DNA from: Nisaea acidiphila
GTDB taxonomy: Bacteria; Pseudomonadota; Alphaproteobacteria; Thalassobaculales; Thalassobaculaceae
Assembly (NCBI RefSeq): GCF_024662015.1
Contig: NZ_CP102480.1
Coordinates: 1,336,501-1,400,500, forward strand
Length of the DNA: 64,000 bases
Direction of reading: 5' to 3'
A program made the position numbers and the translations under genes. Shown piece after piece: positions 32,066-41,235 of the stretch (positions are counted from its first letter, which is position 1; every line of letters starts with the position of its first letter). The notes beneath the pieces were generated by a model. It saw only the letters and a list, made by a program, of their open reading frames with translations, was not told the origin of the DNA and searched no databases.

Positions 32066-34432
32066 TCACGGCGCGAGATCCCACCCTGCGGTGGCCGCCA
32101 GGCCGAGACTGGATTTGGAGACTCCGATCAGCGTGATGGTCCCGCCGTCCGACGTGGTGATCACCGTGTTGCCGCCGCTGTCGGCCGCGCTGTAGGTGAG
32201 GCCGCTCTCGAATGCCAGTGTGTCCTCGCCGGCGGTGAAGTCGCTGACGGTATCGTTGCCCGCCTCGAACTCGAAATAGAACGTATCGGCCCCGCTGCCG
32301 CCTTCGAGCGTGTCGTCACCCTTGTTGCCGGCGAGGAAATCGCTTCCGTCTCCGCCGGAAACAATGTCGTTGTCCTGGCCGCCATAGAGCTGGTCGTCGC
32401 CGAGATTTCCGGCGAGTGTGTCGTTCCCTTGGTTGCCATAGAGGATGTCGTTGTCCTGTCCGCCATAAAGCGCATCCTCGTTCTCGCCGCCGAACAGGGT
32501 GTCGCCGCCGCGGTTGCCATAGAGCACGTCGTCGTCGTTGTTTCCGAGCACGGTATCGCCGTCCTGGCCGCCATAGAGCGTGTCCATGCCGCCGCCGCCG
32601 AAGACGCTGTCCGCACCCTGGTTGCCGTAAAGGATGTCCTCGCCGTAGCCGGAGCCGATCGTGTCGTCCCCGCCGCCGCCGGCCAGCGTGTCGTCCTCCG
32701 CGCCGAGCGAGATGAACTGCTGCGCATCGTCGCCGACGACATAGTTCTGGCCCGCTCCGCCGGTGACGGTGGCATTGCCCACGATGGCGGCGAACTCGAT
32801 ATTGTCGAGCTGCAGGGTGGAGCCGGACGGCAGGCCGGAGGTGTCGATCACGAAGGCCTCGGCGCCGCTTGAGCCCTGGCCCGTGAGCTGCACGGTCTGC
32901 GCCGTGCTGTCCGTCGAGGAGAAGGTGATCGAACGGATGTCCATCTCCGCGCCGGAATTGCCCGCAAGGAACGTCTGGCCGTGGCCGTCGAGGAAACTCT
33001 GCTCGGCGCTGTCCGGTTCCGTCGCCTGGATCTCGCCGGTCAGCGTGGTCCCGGCGGCGCCGGAGGCTTGTGCCGTCGAGGTCCCGGAATTGGTCAGCGC
33101 GACCCCGCTCGGCAGCGTCACGGTCACGACATTACCGTTGCCGGTGCCTTCCACCAGCGCGCCGGTCGCCGTCGATCCGCTATTGTTGACCAGCGTCCTG
33201 CCCGTTGCAGAGCCCGCCGTGTCCGCCGCCGTCTGGTTCGTCACGGACAAACCACCGCCGGAAGAGCCGGATGAGCCAGAGCTGCCCGACGAGCTTGTCG
33301 CTGTGGTGAAAGTGAGCGTGGTATTGCCGCCGGAGAACGACGCTCCGATCGCGAGACTGCCGCTAGTTCCGGAAAGGTTGAGCGTATTGCTGCTGCCGAG
33401 ATCCAGCGTGCTGCCGAGATTTGTCCCGTTCAGGCTTGAGAGGTCGGTTCCGGTCACGACGATGCTGTCACCGATTGCAATGCCGGAAATCGTGTCTCCG
33501 TTGAATTCGGCTGCGCTACCAGAGTAGGTGTCGTTTCCGTCTCCGCCGAACAGCACGTCGGTCCCCGCGGCACCGCTCAAGATGTCGGCACCGTCGCCGC
33601 CGCTCAGGGTCTCGCCCTCGGCGCCTCCGACCAGGGTATCGTTGCCGGTGCCGCCATCCAGGTAGTCCGCGCCGCCGCTCGAACTGAGGACATCGTTGCC
33701 TGCCCCGCCGTAAAGCGTATCCGCAACGGTGTCGGTGCTGCCAGAGTTGCCCTGGAGCGTATCGTTGCCGGTGCCGCCGTATATCAGGTCGCTTCCGCTA
33801 CCGCCCAGCAGCGAATCATTGTCGGCGCCGCCATAGATCACATCATCGCCGCTACCGGCACTGATCGTGTCGTTCCCCGCATCGCCGTAGAAGGTGTCGT
33901 TGCCGTTGGTATCCGTGAAGAGATCGTCTCCGGCCCCGCCATAGGCGAGGTCGTTGCCCTGCCTGACATTTACGACGTCGTTCCCGCTGGTTCCGGTGAT
34001 CGTGTCGGGATCGGCGCTCAGGCTGATCGGGGATATGTTCGTCAGCGTGAGGTTCGAAAGGTCGAAATTACCGCCGCCCGAATCGGGCAGAGAGAGCTTA
34101 ACTGTGCTCGTATTGCTGCTCTGGATCGTAGTGGTACCCATCGATGTGATGAGGCTTTGATTAAACACCGCAGTCGAACCGCCGACGAACTGGATCGTGC
34201 TCCAGCCGGAAAGATCGCCGGACCCGATTTCGGTGACGGTCGCAGTTCCGCCGAACGAGAAAATCAGAGTGTCGGTTCCGCCGCTGCTGTTGGTAAGCGT
34301 CGCCGCATTGTTAATATGGGCGTTCGCGCTAACAGTCAGTGTGTCATTGCCGGCTGTCAGCACGGTTCCGACGGTGATGCCAGAGCCGGTGTTCGGATTG
34401 AAGCCGGCAGCGCTAGTGGTCAAAGTCGCCAT
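32066..34432 (-). CDS. large two-module RTX calcium-binding protein
   Basis: The 788-residue product has no signal peptide and is mostly beta-rich and low in charge. Residues 1-140 are Thr/Ser-rich. A first RTX block runs 147-305 (units such as GGAGDDLFT, GGADNDSLLG), a Ser-Gly linker lies at 380-394, a beta-rich segment 395-575 follows, and a second RTX block runs 577-717 (GGGGDDTIG, YGNQGNDTLAG). The tail 718-788 resembles a type I secretion signal. It may be surface or secreted, using the RTX exporter encoded at 20-23 kb, which is the only such exporter in the window. It stands alone, divergent from an AraC regulator with a 434-bp AT-rich region between. The exported role is unknown. Confidence 0.85.
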   Translation of the reverse strand: MATLTTSAAGFNPNTGSGITVGTVLTAGNDTLTVSANAHINNAATLTNSSGGTDTLIFSFGGTATVTEIGSGDLSGWSTIQFVGGSTAVFNQSLITSMGTTTIQSSNTSTVKLSLPDSGGGNFDLSNLTLTNISPISLSADPDTITGTSGNDVVNVRQGNDLAYGGAGDDLFTDTNGNDTFYGDAGNDTISAGSGDDVIYGGADNDSLLGGSGSDLIYGGTGNDTLQGNSGSTDTVADTLYGGAGNDVLSSSGGADYLDGGTGNDTLVGGAEGETLSGGDGADILSGAAGTDVLFGGDGNDTYSGSAAEFNGDTISGIAIGDSIVVTGTDLSSLNGTNLGSTLDLGSSNTLNLSGTSGSLAIGASFSGGNTTLTFTTATSSSGSSGSSGSSGGGLSVTNQTAADTAGSATGRTLVNNSGSTATGALVEGTGNGNVVTVTLPSGVALTNSGTSTAQASGAAGTTLTGEIQATEPDSAEQSFLDGHGQTFLAGNSGAEMDIRSITFSSTDSTAQTVQLTGQGSSGAEAFVIDTSGLPSGSTLQLDNIEFAAIVGNATVTGGAGQNYVVGDDAQQFISLGAEDDTLAGGGGDDTIGSGYGEDILYGNQGADSVFGGGGMDTLYGGQDGDTVLGNNDDDVLYGNRGGDTLFGGENEDALYGGQDNDILYGNQGNDTLAGNLGDDQLYGGQDNDIVSGGDGSDFLAGNKGDDTLEGGSGADTFYFEFEAGNDTVSDFTAGEDTLAFESGLTYSAADSGGNTVITTSDGGTITLIGVSKSSLGLAATAGWDLAP

Positions 34433-34866
34433 TCAAAGTTCCCCAGTATTTCTCGCGCGACCGCCTCGCCCCGCACGTCCGCCTCTGATTTCCGATTGAG
34501 AGACCTACCGACATTGCCGCCGTGCAAGACACAGCGACCCATTCTCACGCACGCCAGGAGGCCTCAAGAGTGGCGCAAACCTACATACTTCTGGTTATCA
34601 GAAAGTTAACTCGAACCTCGGTGAGCCTTCATATTCTTGCCGTTTTCTCTCGAATTTCTTATTTCACGATTGAGCTTCCCATACCGTGCGAAATGTTTGG
34701 AAAATCATGCAGAACGTTCAGAATATGTGAGTTATTGTGCGTCTCGTCTTGTCCGAAACCGCCGACCGGAGTTAAATGACAAGCGAGTTTTACGACTTGA
34801 GTGGAAAATGGGAAAATCACTGCGATCACCCAAGCATCTATCATTAGTTGAATTCGATAACATGTC
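34433..34866. other. 434-bp AT-rich divergent intergenic region
   Basis: The stretch between the RTX gene start (minus) and the AraC-type regulator start (plus) is clearly AT-richer than the surrounding genes (row at 34621-34680 has about 25 of 60 G/C). It presumably holds both promoters and a site for the regulator. I see no reliable -35/-10 pair, terminator or coding sequence; short open frames here have no recognised relatives. Confidence 0.5.
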
Positions 34867-35937
34867 ATGGATTGTGCCGTTTCCAAACACCACACCGCTC
34901 AGGTCTCAGATCCCGTTCCTCACGCAGTGTTTGAAGTCTCCGGCGTCCCGGAGAATGAGCGCTTCGATATCTGGCGTGAGAGCATTTCCTGCATCTTCGA
35001 AGTCGAGGCACCCCGGGATGTCCGGAAAGAGAATTTCGAGGCGTCCGTGGATGCGAACATGTTCGGTTCCGTCATGCTCGCCCGCACCCAGACGCGGCGT
35101 CAGGACTGGATTCGCAGCCCGTCGCTGATCGGCCGCGACGGCATGGATCATTTCATGGTCCAGCTTTACGAACGCGGAAGCCTGACCTGGGAAACCAGCA
35201 GGGGCGAGTTCGCGTTTCCCGAAAACGGCCTGGTCGTATTCGATCTCGCTCAGGACGCCGCCTGCCGTTCGAACAATTTCTCGAACCTTTCCCTGATTGT
35301 CCCGCGGTCGATGCTCGAAGACCAGATTAAGGCTCCGGACGACCAGCATCTGAAAATCCTATCGGGCACGGAGCCCATGGTGCAGCTCCTGCGAGACCAC
35401 ATGCTCTCCCTGAAGCGTCTCTCTGCCAAAATGACCGCACGGCAAGCCATCGAGATCGCACCGGCCACGGTCGGTCTGACAGCCGCCTGCCTGAACGCCG
35501 CGGTCACCGAAGAGCCGGCGCAGAGATCTGGCGTCGCGCTCGCTCAGATGACCGTTGTACGCAGATTGATCGAGAACAACCTCTCGCACCCGGATCTTTG
35601 CGTGGACTGGATCGCGCGACATGCAAATGTCTCCAGGGCAAAACTTTACAACTTGTTCGAAGGGTACGGCGGCGTTGCGAATTACGTACGCGATCGCCGC
35701 CTTCGCAGGGCGCTTCTGGCTCTTGTCGACCGCAAAGCGCCCCGGAGACCAATCTACGACATCGCCCTCGAAGCCGGTTATGCCAGCGACGCGTCTTTCA
35801 CCCGCGCGTTCCGGACGAGGTACGGCCTGTCCCCTAAGGAGGTTCGCCAACACGGCATCACAGGAGAAATCTTAGCCGCCGGCACACTGAAACCGGACCG
35901 CCGCTACGAACGCTGGCTCCACCACCTCTCGGCTTAG
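34867..35937 (+). CDS. AraC family transcriptional regulator
   Basis: The 356-residue protein has an N-terminal AraC_binding_2-like ligand domain (ENERFDIWRESISCIFEVEAP at about 20-40) and a C-terminal double helix-turn-helix DNA-binding domain. The latter includes DWIARHANVSRAKLYNLFEG and DIALEAGYASDASFTRAFRTRYGLSPKEVRQHG, matching the family signature. No inducer can be named. It is divergent from the large RTX gene and may control it, which is an inference from position only. Confidence 0.92.
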   Translation: MDCAVSKHHTAQVSDPVPHAVFEVSGVPENERFDIWRESISCIFEVEAPRDVRKENFEASVDANMFGSVMLARTQTRRQDWIRSPSLIGRDGMDHFMVQLYERGSLTWETSRGEFAFPENGLVVFDLAQDAACRSNNFSNLSLIVPRSMLEDQIKAPDDQHLKILSGTEPMVQLLRDHMLSLKRLSAKMTARQAIEIAPATVGLTAACLNAAVTEEPAQRSGVALAQMTVVRRLIENNLSHPDLCVDWIARHANVSRAKLYNLFEGYGGVANYVRDRRLRRALLALVDRKAPRRPIYDIALEAGYASDASFTRAFRTRYGLSPKEVRQHGITGEILAAGTLKPDRRYERWLHHLSA

Positions 35938-35948
35938 TTCCGACACAC

Positions 35949-35968
35949 CGCCGCTCAATTGAGCGGCG
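35949..35968. terminator. 20-bp perfect palindrome between convergent genes
   Basis: CGCCGCTCAATTGAGCGGCG is an exact palindrome between the stops of the AraC regulator and the convergent TPR gene. It would form a strong hairpin in transcripts from both sides, but no U-run follows, so its role as a bidirectional terminator is only likely. Confidence 0.5.
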
Positions 35969-35991
35969 CTCTCAAGGCCATCGCGCCAAGG

Positions 35992-36753
35992 TCACTGCAC
36001 CACGACATCCATCTCCTCGATCCGCGCCCGCGCAGCAGTGGCGGCCGATGTCTCCGGCGCATACTGAATCACCGCGAGCCAGTCCGCCCGTGCTCCCTCA
36101 AGATCTCCCTGGTACTGGCGCAGGATCCCGCGTTCCAGAAGCGCGTCAGGGTCGTAAGGCAGCAGCGCGAGCACCGTCTCGACTTCCTTCCAGGCATCCT
36201 CCAGCCGGTCCAGCTCGCGCAGCGCGACGGCCCGGTAGGTGCGCGCAGCAGTGAGATCCGGGTTCAAACGGATCGCCTCGTCCAGATCGCCGAGCGCTTC
36301 CTCGAAACGTTCAAGGTCCATGAGAGAGACCGCGCGGTCGAGCCAGAGCTCCGGGTCGCCCGGCGCGAAGTCGAGCAGGTTGTTCTGGATTTTCAGCGCC
36401 TTCTCGGCCCGCCCGGCGAGGTACCAGGCCTGCCCGGCCTGCATCATGATATTCGCGAGCAGGCCGGTCCGCGCGGTCCCGAGATCGGTCGCGAGCCGCT
36501 CCAGCCGGGCGGCGGCCTCGTCATATTGGCGCAGCTCGAGCAGTGCGACGGCGATGCAATGCCGCGCCGGAAACCCGCCGCCGAGCTTATGCCAGACGAG
36601 CCCACTGCGATAAGCGTCCTCCGGGCGCTCCCGGGCGAGCTGCATGCAGGCCGAATATTCTTGTTCGTGATCGATCTCCTGCGCCACCGACTGCCCGCCG
36701 AAGACGAGCAGTCCAAGCAGCGCCAGGAGCGGGATCAGGCGGCCGCGTCGCAC
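35992..36753 (-). CDS. exported TPR-repeat protein
   Basis: The 253-residue protein has an N-terminal signal peptide (LIPLLALLGLLVFGGQSVAQ, likely cleaved near QE), then helical TPR repeats, clearest at about 130-215 (AEKALKIQNNLLDFAPGDPELW, FEEALGDLDEAIRLNPDLT, LEDAWKEVETVLALLPYDP). It is predicted periplasmic or lipid-free exported. Partners are unknown. Its start lies 18 bases inside the end of the alpha/beta hydrolase gene, so it is likely coupled to it. Confidence 0.85.
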   Translation of the reverse strand: MRRGRLIPLLALLGLLVFGGQSVAQEIDHEQEYSACMQLARERPEDAYRSGLVWHKLGGGFPARHCIAVALLELRQYDEAAARLERLATDLGTARTGLLANIMMQAGQAWYLAGRAEKALKIQNNLLDFAPGDPELWLDRAVSLMDLERFEEALGDLDEAIRLNPDLTAARTYRAVALRELDRLEDAWKEVETVLALLPYDPDALLERGILRQYQGDLEGARADWLAVIQYAPETSAATAARARIEEMDVVVQ

Positions 36754-37517
36754 AGCGCGGCCACAGTTTCCTTGAGGATCGCGATGTCCCGGTCGGTCGA
36801 GAGCCGGTGATCGCCGTCCTTGATGTAACAGATCTGCACGTCCTCGCTCTCGACATTCCCGGCGATTTTCAGTGACAGCTCGAACGGCACCGCGTCATCG
36901 CACATGCCGTGAAGCAGCCGGACCGGAACGGTGATTGGCATCTTCTCCCGCATCACCAGGTGGTTCCGGCCATCCTCGATCAGCTTCATGGTGATGGTGT
37001 AGGGCTCGTCGCTGTACTCAGACGGCTCGTAATAAACCCGGTCGCGCAGGAGGGTCTGCTTCACCTCTTCGGAGAAGCCGGCCCACATCAGGTCTTCGGT
37101 GAAATCTGGTGCCGGTGCGATACCGACCAGGGCCTCGATTCGGTCCGAACGCTGCAAGGCCGCCTGCAGCATGATCCAGCCGCCCATCGAAGAACCGACA
37201 AGAACGAGAGGCCCCTCCGTCACTTCGTCGATCAGGTAAAGCGCGTCGGAGAGCCAGGTACCGATGCAGCCGTCCTCGAACTTGCCGGAAGACTGCCCAT
37301 GCCCCTGATAATCGAGGCGCAGGAAAGCCTGGCCCCGCGCCCGCGCCAGTTCCTCCAGCGCCATCGCCTTGGTCCCGGTCATGTCCGACATGAAACCGCC
37401 GAGAAAGACGATTGTGGGTCCAAGTCCGTCCAGTTTGTGATAAGCGAGTTTCGCGCCTTCGGGCTTCTCGGCATAAAGCGGGGAAGGTATCTCGGGCTGC
37501 TGGGTTTGCTCTGTCAT
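36735..37517 (-). CDS. alpha/beta hydrolase family protein
   Basis: Starting at ATG 37517 the product is 260 residues. It shows the alpha/beta hydrolase triad: nucleophile Ser in LVGSSMGGWIML, acid in GMCDDAVPFE, and His in KDGDHRLST. The oxyanion-hole loop is FLGGFMSDMTG near residue 37. It resembles esterases, thioesterases and palmitoyl-type hydrolases; substrate unknown. The 393-residue frame that begins at 37916 includes the opposite strand of the GT4 gene and is not believed. It overlaps the TPR gene by 19 bases and is divergent from the GT4 gene 45 bases away. Confidence 0.85.
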   Translation of the reverse strand: MTEQTQQPEIPSPLYAEKPEGAKLAYHKLDGLGPTIVFLGGFMSDMTGTKAMALEELARARGQAFLRLDYQGHGQSSGKFEDGCIGTWLSDALYLIDEVTEGPLVLVGSSMGGWIMLQAALQRSDRIEALVGIAPAPDFTEDLMWAGFSEEVKQTLLRDRVYYEPSEYSDEPYTITMKLIEDGRNHLVMREKMPITVPVRLLHGMCDDAVPFELSLKIAGNVESEDVQICYIKDGDHRLSTDRDIAILKETVAALCDAAA

Positions 37518-37562
37518 TGTGGTAAACTTTTCAACAATGAAAACTGAAAGCTTGGAACGCCG

Positions 37563-38801
37563 GTGAACGACGGCCCGTCCATGAGGCCTAACATACCGAA
37601 CCTTCGCCAATCGAGCGGCGATTTCGATATGTTCCGCCGCCCGCCCCATGACAAGAAGCCGGTGGTCCTGCAAGTCCTCCCCGCCCTCGTCTCCGGTGGG
37701 GTGGAGCGCGGCACGATCGATGTCGCAAACGCACTCGTGCAGGCGGGGTGGGACGCTCTGGTGATTTCCGCCGGCGGCCCGATGGTACACGAACTGACCC
37801 GTGTCGGGGCACGCCATATCGAACATCCGCTCGGTTCCAAGAACCCGATGAGCTGGCGGCAGAATTTCGACTGGCTTGTCGATGTCATCCACAACGAGAA
37901 TGTCGATATCGTCCATGCCCGCTCACGCATGCCGGCCTGGATTGCCTGGCGCGCGGCACGCAAGAACCGGGTGCCGTTCGTCACCACTTTCCACGGACGC
38001 TTCCCGGACAGCAATCCGCTGAAGAAGCTCTACAACTCGGTGATGGTCCGGGGCGACCGGGTGATCGCAATCTCCCATTTCATCGCGAGCGAGATCGAGC
38101 GCCGCTTCGGCACAGGCAGCGACAAGTTGCGGATCATCCCGCGCGGCGTGAACACCGACCTCTACGATCCGGACGGTGTCTCCGCCGAACGCATGATCAA
38201 ACTCAGCCGGGAATGGCGTCTGCCCGACGGCGTGCCGGTCGTCGTCCTGCCCGGGCGGGTGACCCGCTGGAAAGGCCACGAGGTACTGATCGAGGCGCTA
38301 ACCCGTCTCGGCGACCAACCGGTGCATTGCATCATGGTCGGCTCCTACGACGGCAAGGAGAGCTACAAGGCGGAGCTTGAGGAGAAGATCGCGAAGGCCG
38401 GGCTGACCGCCTCCGTGATGTTCACCGGCCCGGCGAAGGACCTGCCTTGCGTCTACAAAGTCGCGGACGTGGTCGTTTCGGCCTCGATCGATCCCGAACC
38501 ATTCGGGCGGGTGATGATCGAAGCGCAGGCGATGGGACGTCCGATCGTCGCGACGGACCATGGAGGCGCGCGGGAATCCGTGCTGCCCGGCGAAACCGGT
38601 TTTCTCGTGAAGCCGAACGATCCGGACGCGCTCGCCACCGGCATCCGCCAGGCGCTGTCCCTCAACGCGGATCAACGGGCCGCGCTCTCGGCCAAGGCCA
38701 TCGCACATGCCCGAGAGCACTACATGACCCGCGACATGTGCCTGCGCACCCTCTCCGTCTACGAAGAAGTCCTGCCCAAATCGCCCAATGCCGGCAGATA
38801 G
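37563..38801 (+). CDS. family 4-type glycosyltransferase (GT1/GT4 fold)
   Basis: The 412-residue protein is a GT-B glycosyltransferase. Motifs are ALVSGGVERGTIDVANALV near the N-terminus, THFH-like TTFHGRFPD, and the C-terminal donor site VVVSASIDPEPFGRVMIEAQAMGRPIVATDHGGARESVLPGETGFLV with E-x7-E (about 325-370), typical of GT4. It is likely to add a sugar to lipid A core, a polysaccharide, or similar; acceptor unknown. The start is GTG 37563 with ATG 37581 and 37629 as alternatives. The GT9 gene starts 13 bases before its end, so the two are coupled. Confidence 0.9.
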   Translation: MNDGPSMRPNIPNLRQSSGDFDMFRRPPHDKKPVVLQVLPALVSGGVERGTIDVANALVQAGWDALVISAGGPMVHELTRVGARHIEHPLGSKNPMSWRQNFDWLVDVIHNENVDIVHARSRMPAWIAWRAARKNRVPFVTTFHGRFPDSNPLKKLYNSVMVRGDRVIAISHFIASEIERRFGTGSDKLRIIPRGVNTDLYDPDGVSAERMIKLSREWRLPDGVPVVVLPGRVTRWKGHEVLIEALTRLGDQPVHCIMVGSYDGKESYKAELEEKIAKAGLTASVMFTGPAKDLPCVYKVADVVVSASIDPEPFGRVMIEAQAMGRPIVATDHGGARESVLPGETGFLVKPNDPDALATGIRQALSLNADQRAALSAKAIAHAREHYMTRDMCLRTLSVYEEVLPKSPNAGR

Positions 38802-39750
38802 CACCTTACGCCGCATCCTGGTTATCAAGCTCGGCGCACTCGGCGATTTCATATATGCCGTTGGCCCGATGCAGGCGATCCGGCGCCACCATCCGAACGC
38901 GGAAATCACGCTGCTGACACGCCCCGCATATGCGGAACTCGGCGAGCGCACAGAACTGTTCGACCAGGTTTGGACCGATCGGGAACCGAAGCTCTGGAAC
39001 CTGCCTGGTCTTATCGCCCTAAGGTCGCGCCTCATCGGCGGCCGCTTCGACCGGATCTACGATCTGCAGACTTCCGACCGGACAGGCCTCTACCACCGCC
39101 TCTTTTGGCCTGGTAACGCCCCGGAATGGTCCGGCATCGTTCCCGGTTGCAGCCACTATCATCACTACAAGCGCCCGACACTGATCCACACCCAGGACCG
39201 CCAGCGCACCCAGCTCGAAATTGCCGGTATCGAGGATGTCCGGGCTTCGGACCTTTCGTTCATGACAAGCGATATCGCACGCTTCGGGCTGCCGGCCGAT
39301 TTCGCGCTGCTGATCCCCGGCTCCTCTCTGAAGATGGCGGTCAAACGCTGGCCGGCGGAGTTCTATGGCGCCATCGCGAAACAGTTCGAGGAGCAAGGAC
39401 TCCTGCCGGTTCTGATCGGCGGGACAGAGGACGCGGACGCCATCGCCACGATCAAGTCCATTTGCCCGACCGCACGCGATCTCTCCGGTCAAACGACCCT
39501 TTACGACTTGCCGGAGCTCGCCCGGGCCGCCTGCCTCGCCATCGGCAACGATACGGGCCCCATGCATATCGCGGCGCTCGCCGGCTGTCAGACCGTGGCA
39601 ATCTTCTCGACAGGCAGCTTTCCCGACAAGGCGGCGCCGCGCGGCGACAATGTCCAGCTGCTGGTTGCGGAATGCCTTACCGAACTCTCCGTAGAGACCG
39701 TAACGCAAGCTTGCGAAAATCTCCTGACGAACAGCTCCGCACGCATTTGA
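38788..39750 (+). CDS. glycosyltransferase family 9 (heptosyltransferase-like)
   Basis: The 320-residue product is a GT9 family protein. The N-terminal ILVIKLGALGDFIYAVGPMQAI matches the heptosyltransferase P-loop-like motif, and GNDTGPMHIAALAG (about 258-271) is the donor-binding motif. GT9 enzymes transfer heptose to lipopolysaccharide core. It overlaps the preceding GT4 gene by 14 bases, so both probably act in one glycan pathway. Without lipopolysaccharide genes close by, the acceptor is unproven. Confidence 0.9.
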   Translation: MPADSTLRRILVIKLGALGDFIYAVGPMQAIRRHHPNAEITLLTRPAYAELGERTELFDQVWTDREPKLWNLPGLIALRSRLIGGRFDRIYDLQTSDRTGLYHRLFWPGNAPEWSGIVPGCSHYHHYKRPTLIHTQDRQRTQLEIAGIEDVRASDLSFMTSDIARFGLPADFALLIPGSSLKMAVKRWPAEFYGAIAKQFEEQGLLPVLIGGTEDADAIATIKSICPTARDLSGQTTLYDLPELARAACLAIGNDTGPMHIAALAGCQTVAIFSTGSFPDKAAPRGDNVQLLVAECLTELSVETVTQACENLLTNSSARI

Positions 39751-39837
39751 CGCGCCCGTGACAGATCGTGTCTCGCGCGATCTTCCGCGAGCCGACAGAC
39801 TTCAACGGGTCTATCTGACACTCTGCGGAGATTTGGC

Positions 39838-41199
39838 ATGGGACGCTTGGGCGGTCTGTTGTTGGCTGTGTTTCTCCTCTGGCCGGAGATTACGGCCGCG
39901 CAAGTCGCCTCACCTTCCGACGGTCGCCGCCCAATCGACCTCGCCGTTCAGCTCTTCTCCGACGATCCCTCGGAGCGGGAGCGCGCATTCGACCGGGTGC
40001 GCGCGAGCGGAGACAGGAAATTCATAGCGCCGATCGTGCAATGGCTCCGCTTCTTCGGACCGCAGGAAATTGCACTTGAGGTATTGCGCGAGCTCAGCGG
40101 CGAAGATGCCGGCGACGCATGGCACGACTGGCAGTTGTGGATCGAAACCCATCCGGAAACCGGAACGATGCCGGCGTTCGACCGCTTCAAGGCCTCCGTG
40201 CTGAGCCATATCGACCGGAACTTCCTTCTGTTCGTCCAGCCGGGCGTGAAACACGAGATCCGGCTGGAGGAGATCACCTGGGGCGGCGTTGCCAAAGACG
40301 GCATTCCGGCCCTGAACGACCCACAACTGATCGCACCGGACGATGCGACCTATCTCACCCCCGGCGAACTCGTTTTCGGCGTCGAGATCAACGGCGATGC
40401 CCGCGCCTATCCACTCCGCATCATGGACTGGCACGAAATGTTCAATGACGTGATCGGCGGCGTCCCGGTCGCGCTGGCCTATTGCACGCTCTGCGGCTCC
40501 GGAATCCTGTTCGAAACGAAGCTCAAAAACCGCACGGAGCGCATGATCTTCGGCTCATCCGGCCTGCTCTACCGGTCGAATAAACTGATGTACGACCGGG
40601 GCACGAATTCGCTCTGGAACCAGTTCACCGGTAAGCCGGTCGTCGGCCCGCTGACCGGTTCGGGCATTGAATTGAAGGTGCGTCCGGTGGTCATCTCCAC
40701 CTGGGCCGAATGGCTCCGCCGCCACACCGAAACGAAAGTGCTGTCGCTCGATACCGGGTACGAGCGCGACTACCGCCCGGGACGGCCGTATGGACAATAT
40801 TTCGCGTCCCCCGAGCTTATGTTTCCGGCGGCGGTGCACGACGGGAGGCTGAAGGCGAAGGACTACGTCTTCGTCATCCGGCTGGGAGCGGAGAAGAAGG
40901 CCTGGCCGCTTGCGATCTTTGCCGACAGCCCGGTTATCAACGACAGCTTCGCCGGACGCAATGTCGTCCTGATCGGCGACATGGACAACCGATCGGTCCG
41001 TGCCTATTGGCGCGACGACGATGTTTTCTCCGCCGCCGGCCCCGATCAGGTCGAAGGCAAGAATGGCCAATGGACTGTTACCGAAGTCGCGCTCGTTGCG
41101 TCAGATGGCCGAAAACTCGACCGGATCGGCGGGCATGTCGGCTTCTGGTTCGCCTTCCAGAATTTCCTTGCCAGCGCGCCGCTGGCGGAACGGCCTTGA
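39838..41199 (+). CDS. DUF3179 domain-containing exported protein
   Basis: The 453-residue protein begins with a signal peptide (LGGLLLAVFLLWPEITAAQ) and belongs to the DUF3179 family. Recognisable signature stretches are EINGDARAYPLRIMDWHEMFND, AYCTLCGSGILFE and NLWNQFTGKPVVGPL. Family members are periplasmic or exported proteins of unknown function found across bacteria and archaea. It follows the glycosyltransferase genes on the same strand with an 87-base gap and ends against the convergent FkbM-type methyltransferase. Confidence 0.88.
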   Translation: MGRLGGLLLAVFLLWPEITAAQVASPSDGRRPIDLAVQLFSDDPSERERAFDRVRASGDRKFIAPIVQWLRFFGPQEIALEVLRELSGEDAGDAWHDWQLWIETHPETGTMPAFDRFKASVLSHIDRNFLLFVQPGVKHEIRLEEITWGGVAKDGIPALNDPQLIAPDDATYLTPGELVFGVEINGDARAYPLRIMDWHEMFNDVIGGVPVALAYCTLCGSGILFETKLKNRTERMIFGSSGLLYRSNKLMYDRGTNSLWNQFTGKPVVGPLTGSGIELKVRPVVISTWAEWLRRHTETKVLSLDTGYERDYRPGRPYGQYFASPELMFPAAVHDGRLKAKDYVFVIRLGAEKKAWPLAIFADSPVINDSFAGRNVVLIGDMDNRSVRAYWRDDDVFSAAGPDQVEGKNGQWTVTEVALVASDGRKLDRIGGHVGFWFAFQNFLASAPLAERP

Positions 41200-41235
41200 A
41201 CTTCTCGCGCAGCCCCGACCGCCCAGTTGCTGGGT

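Noticed and set aside
32066-34432. Repeat array of the large RTX gene as a satellite or CRISPR
   Set aside because: Same reason: coding RTX repeats with variable codons, continuous reading frame.
36735-37916. 393-residue alpha/beta hydrolase from 37916
   Set aside because: The first 133 residues are the opposite strand of the GT4 gene; the ATG at 37517 gives a normal hydrolase.
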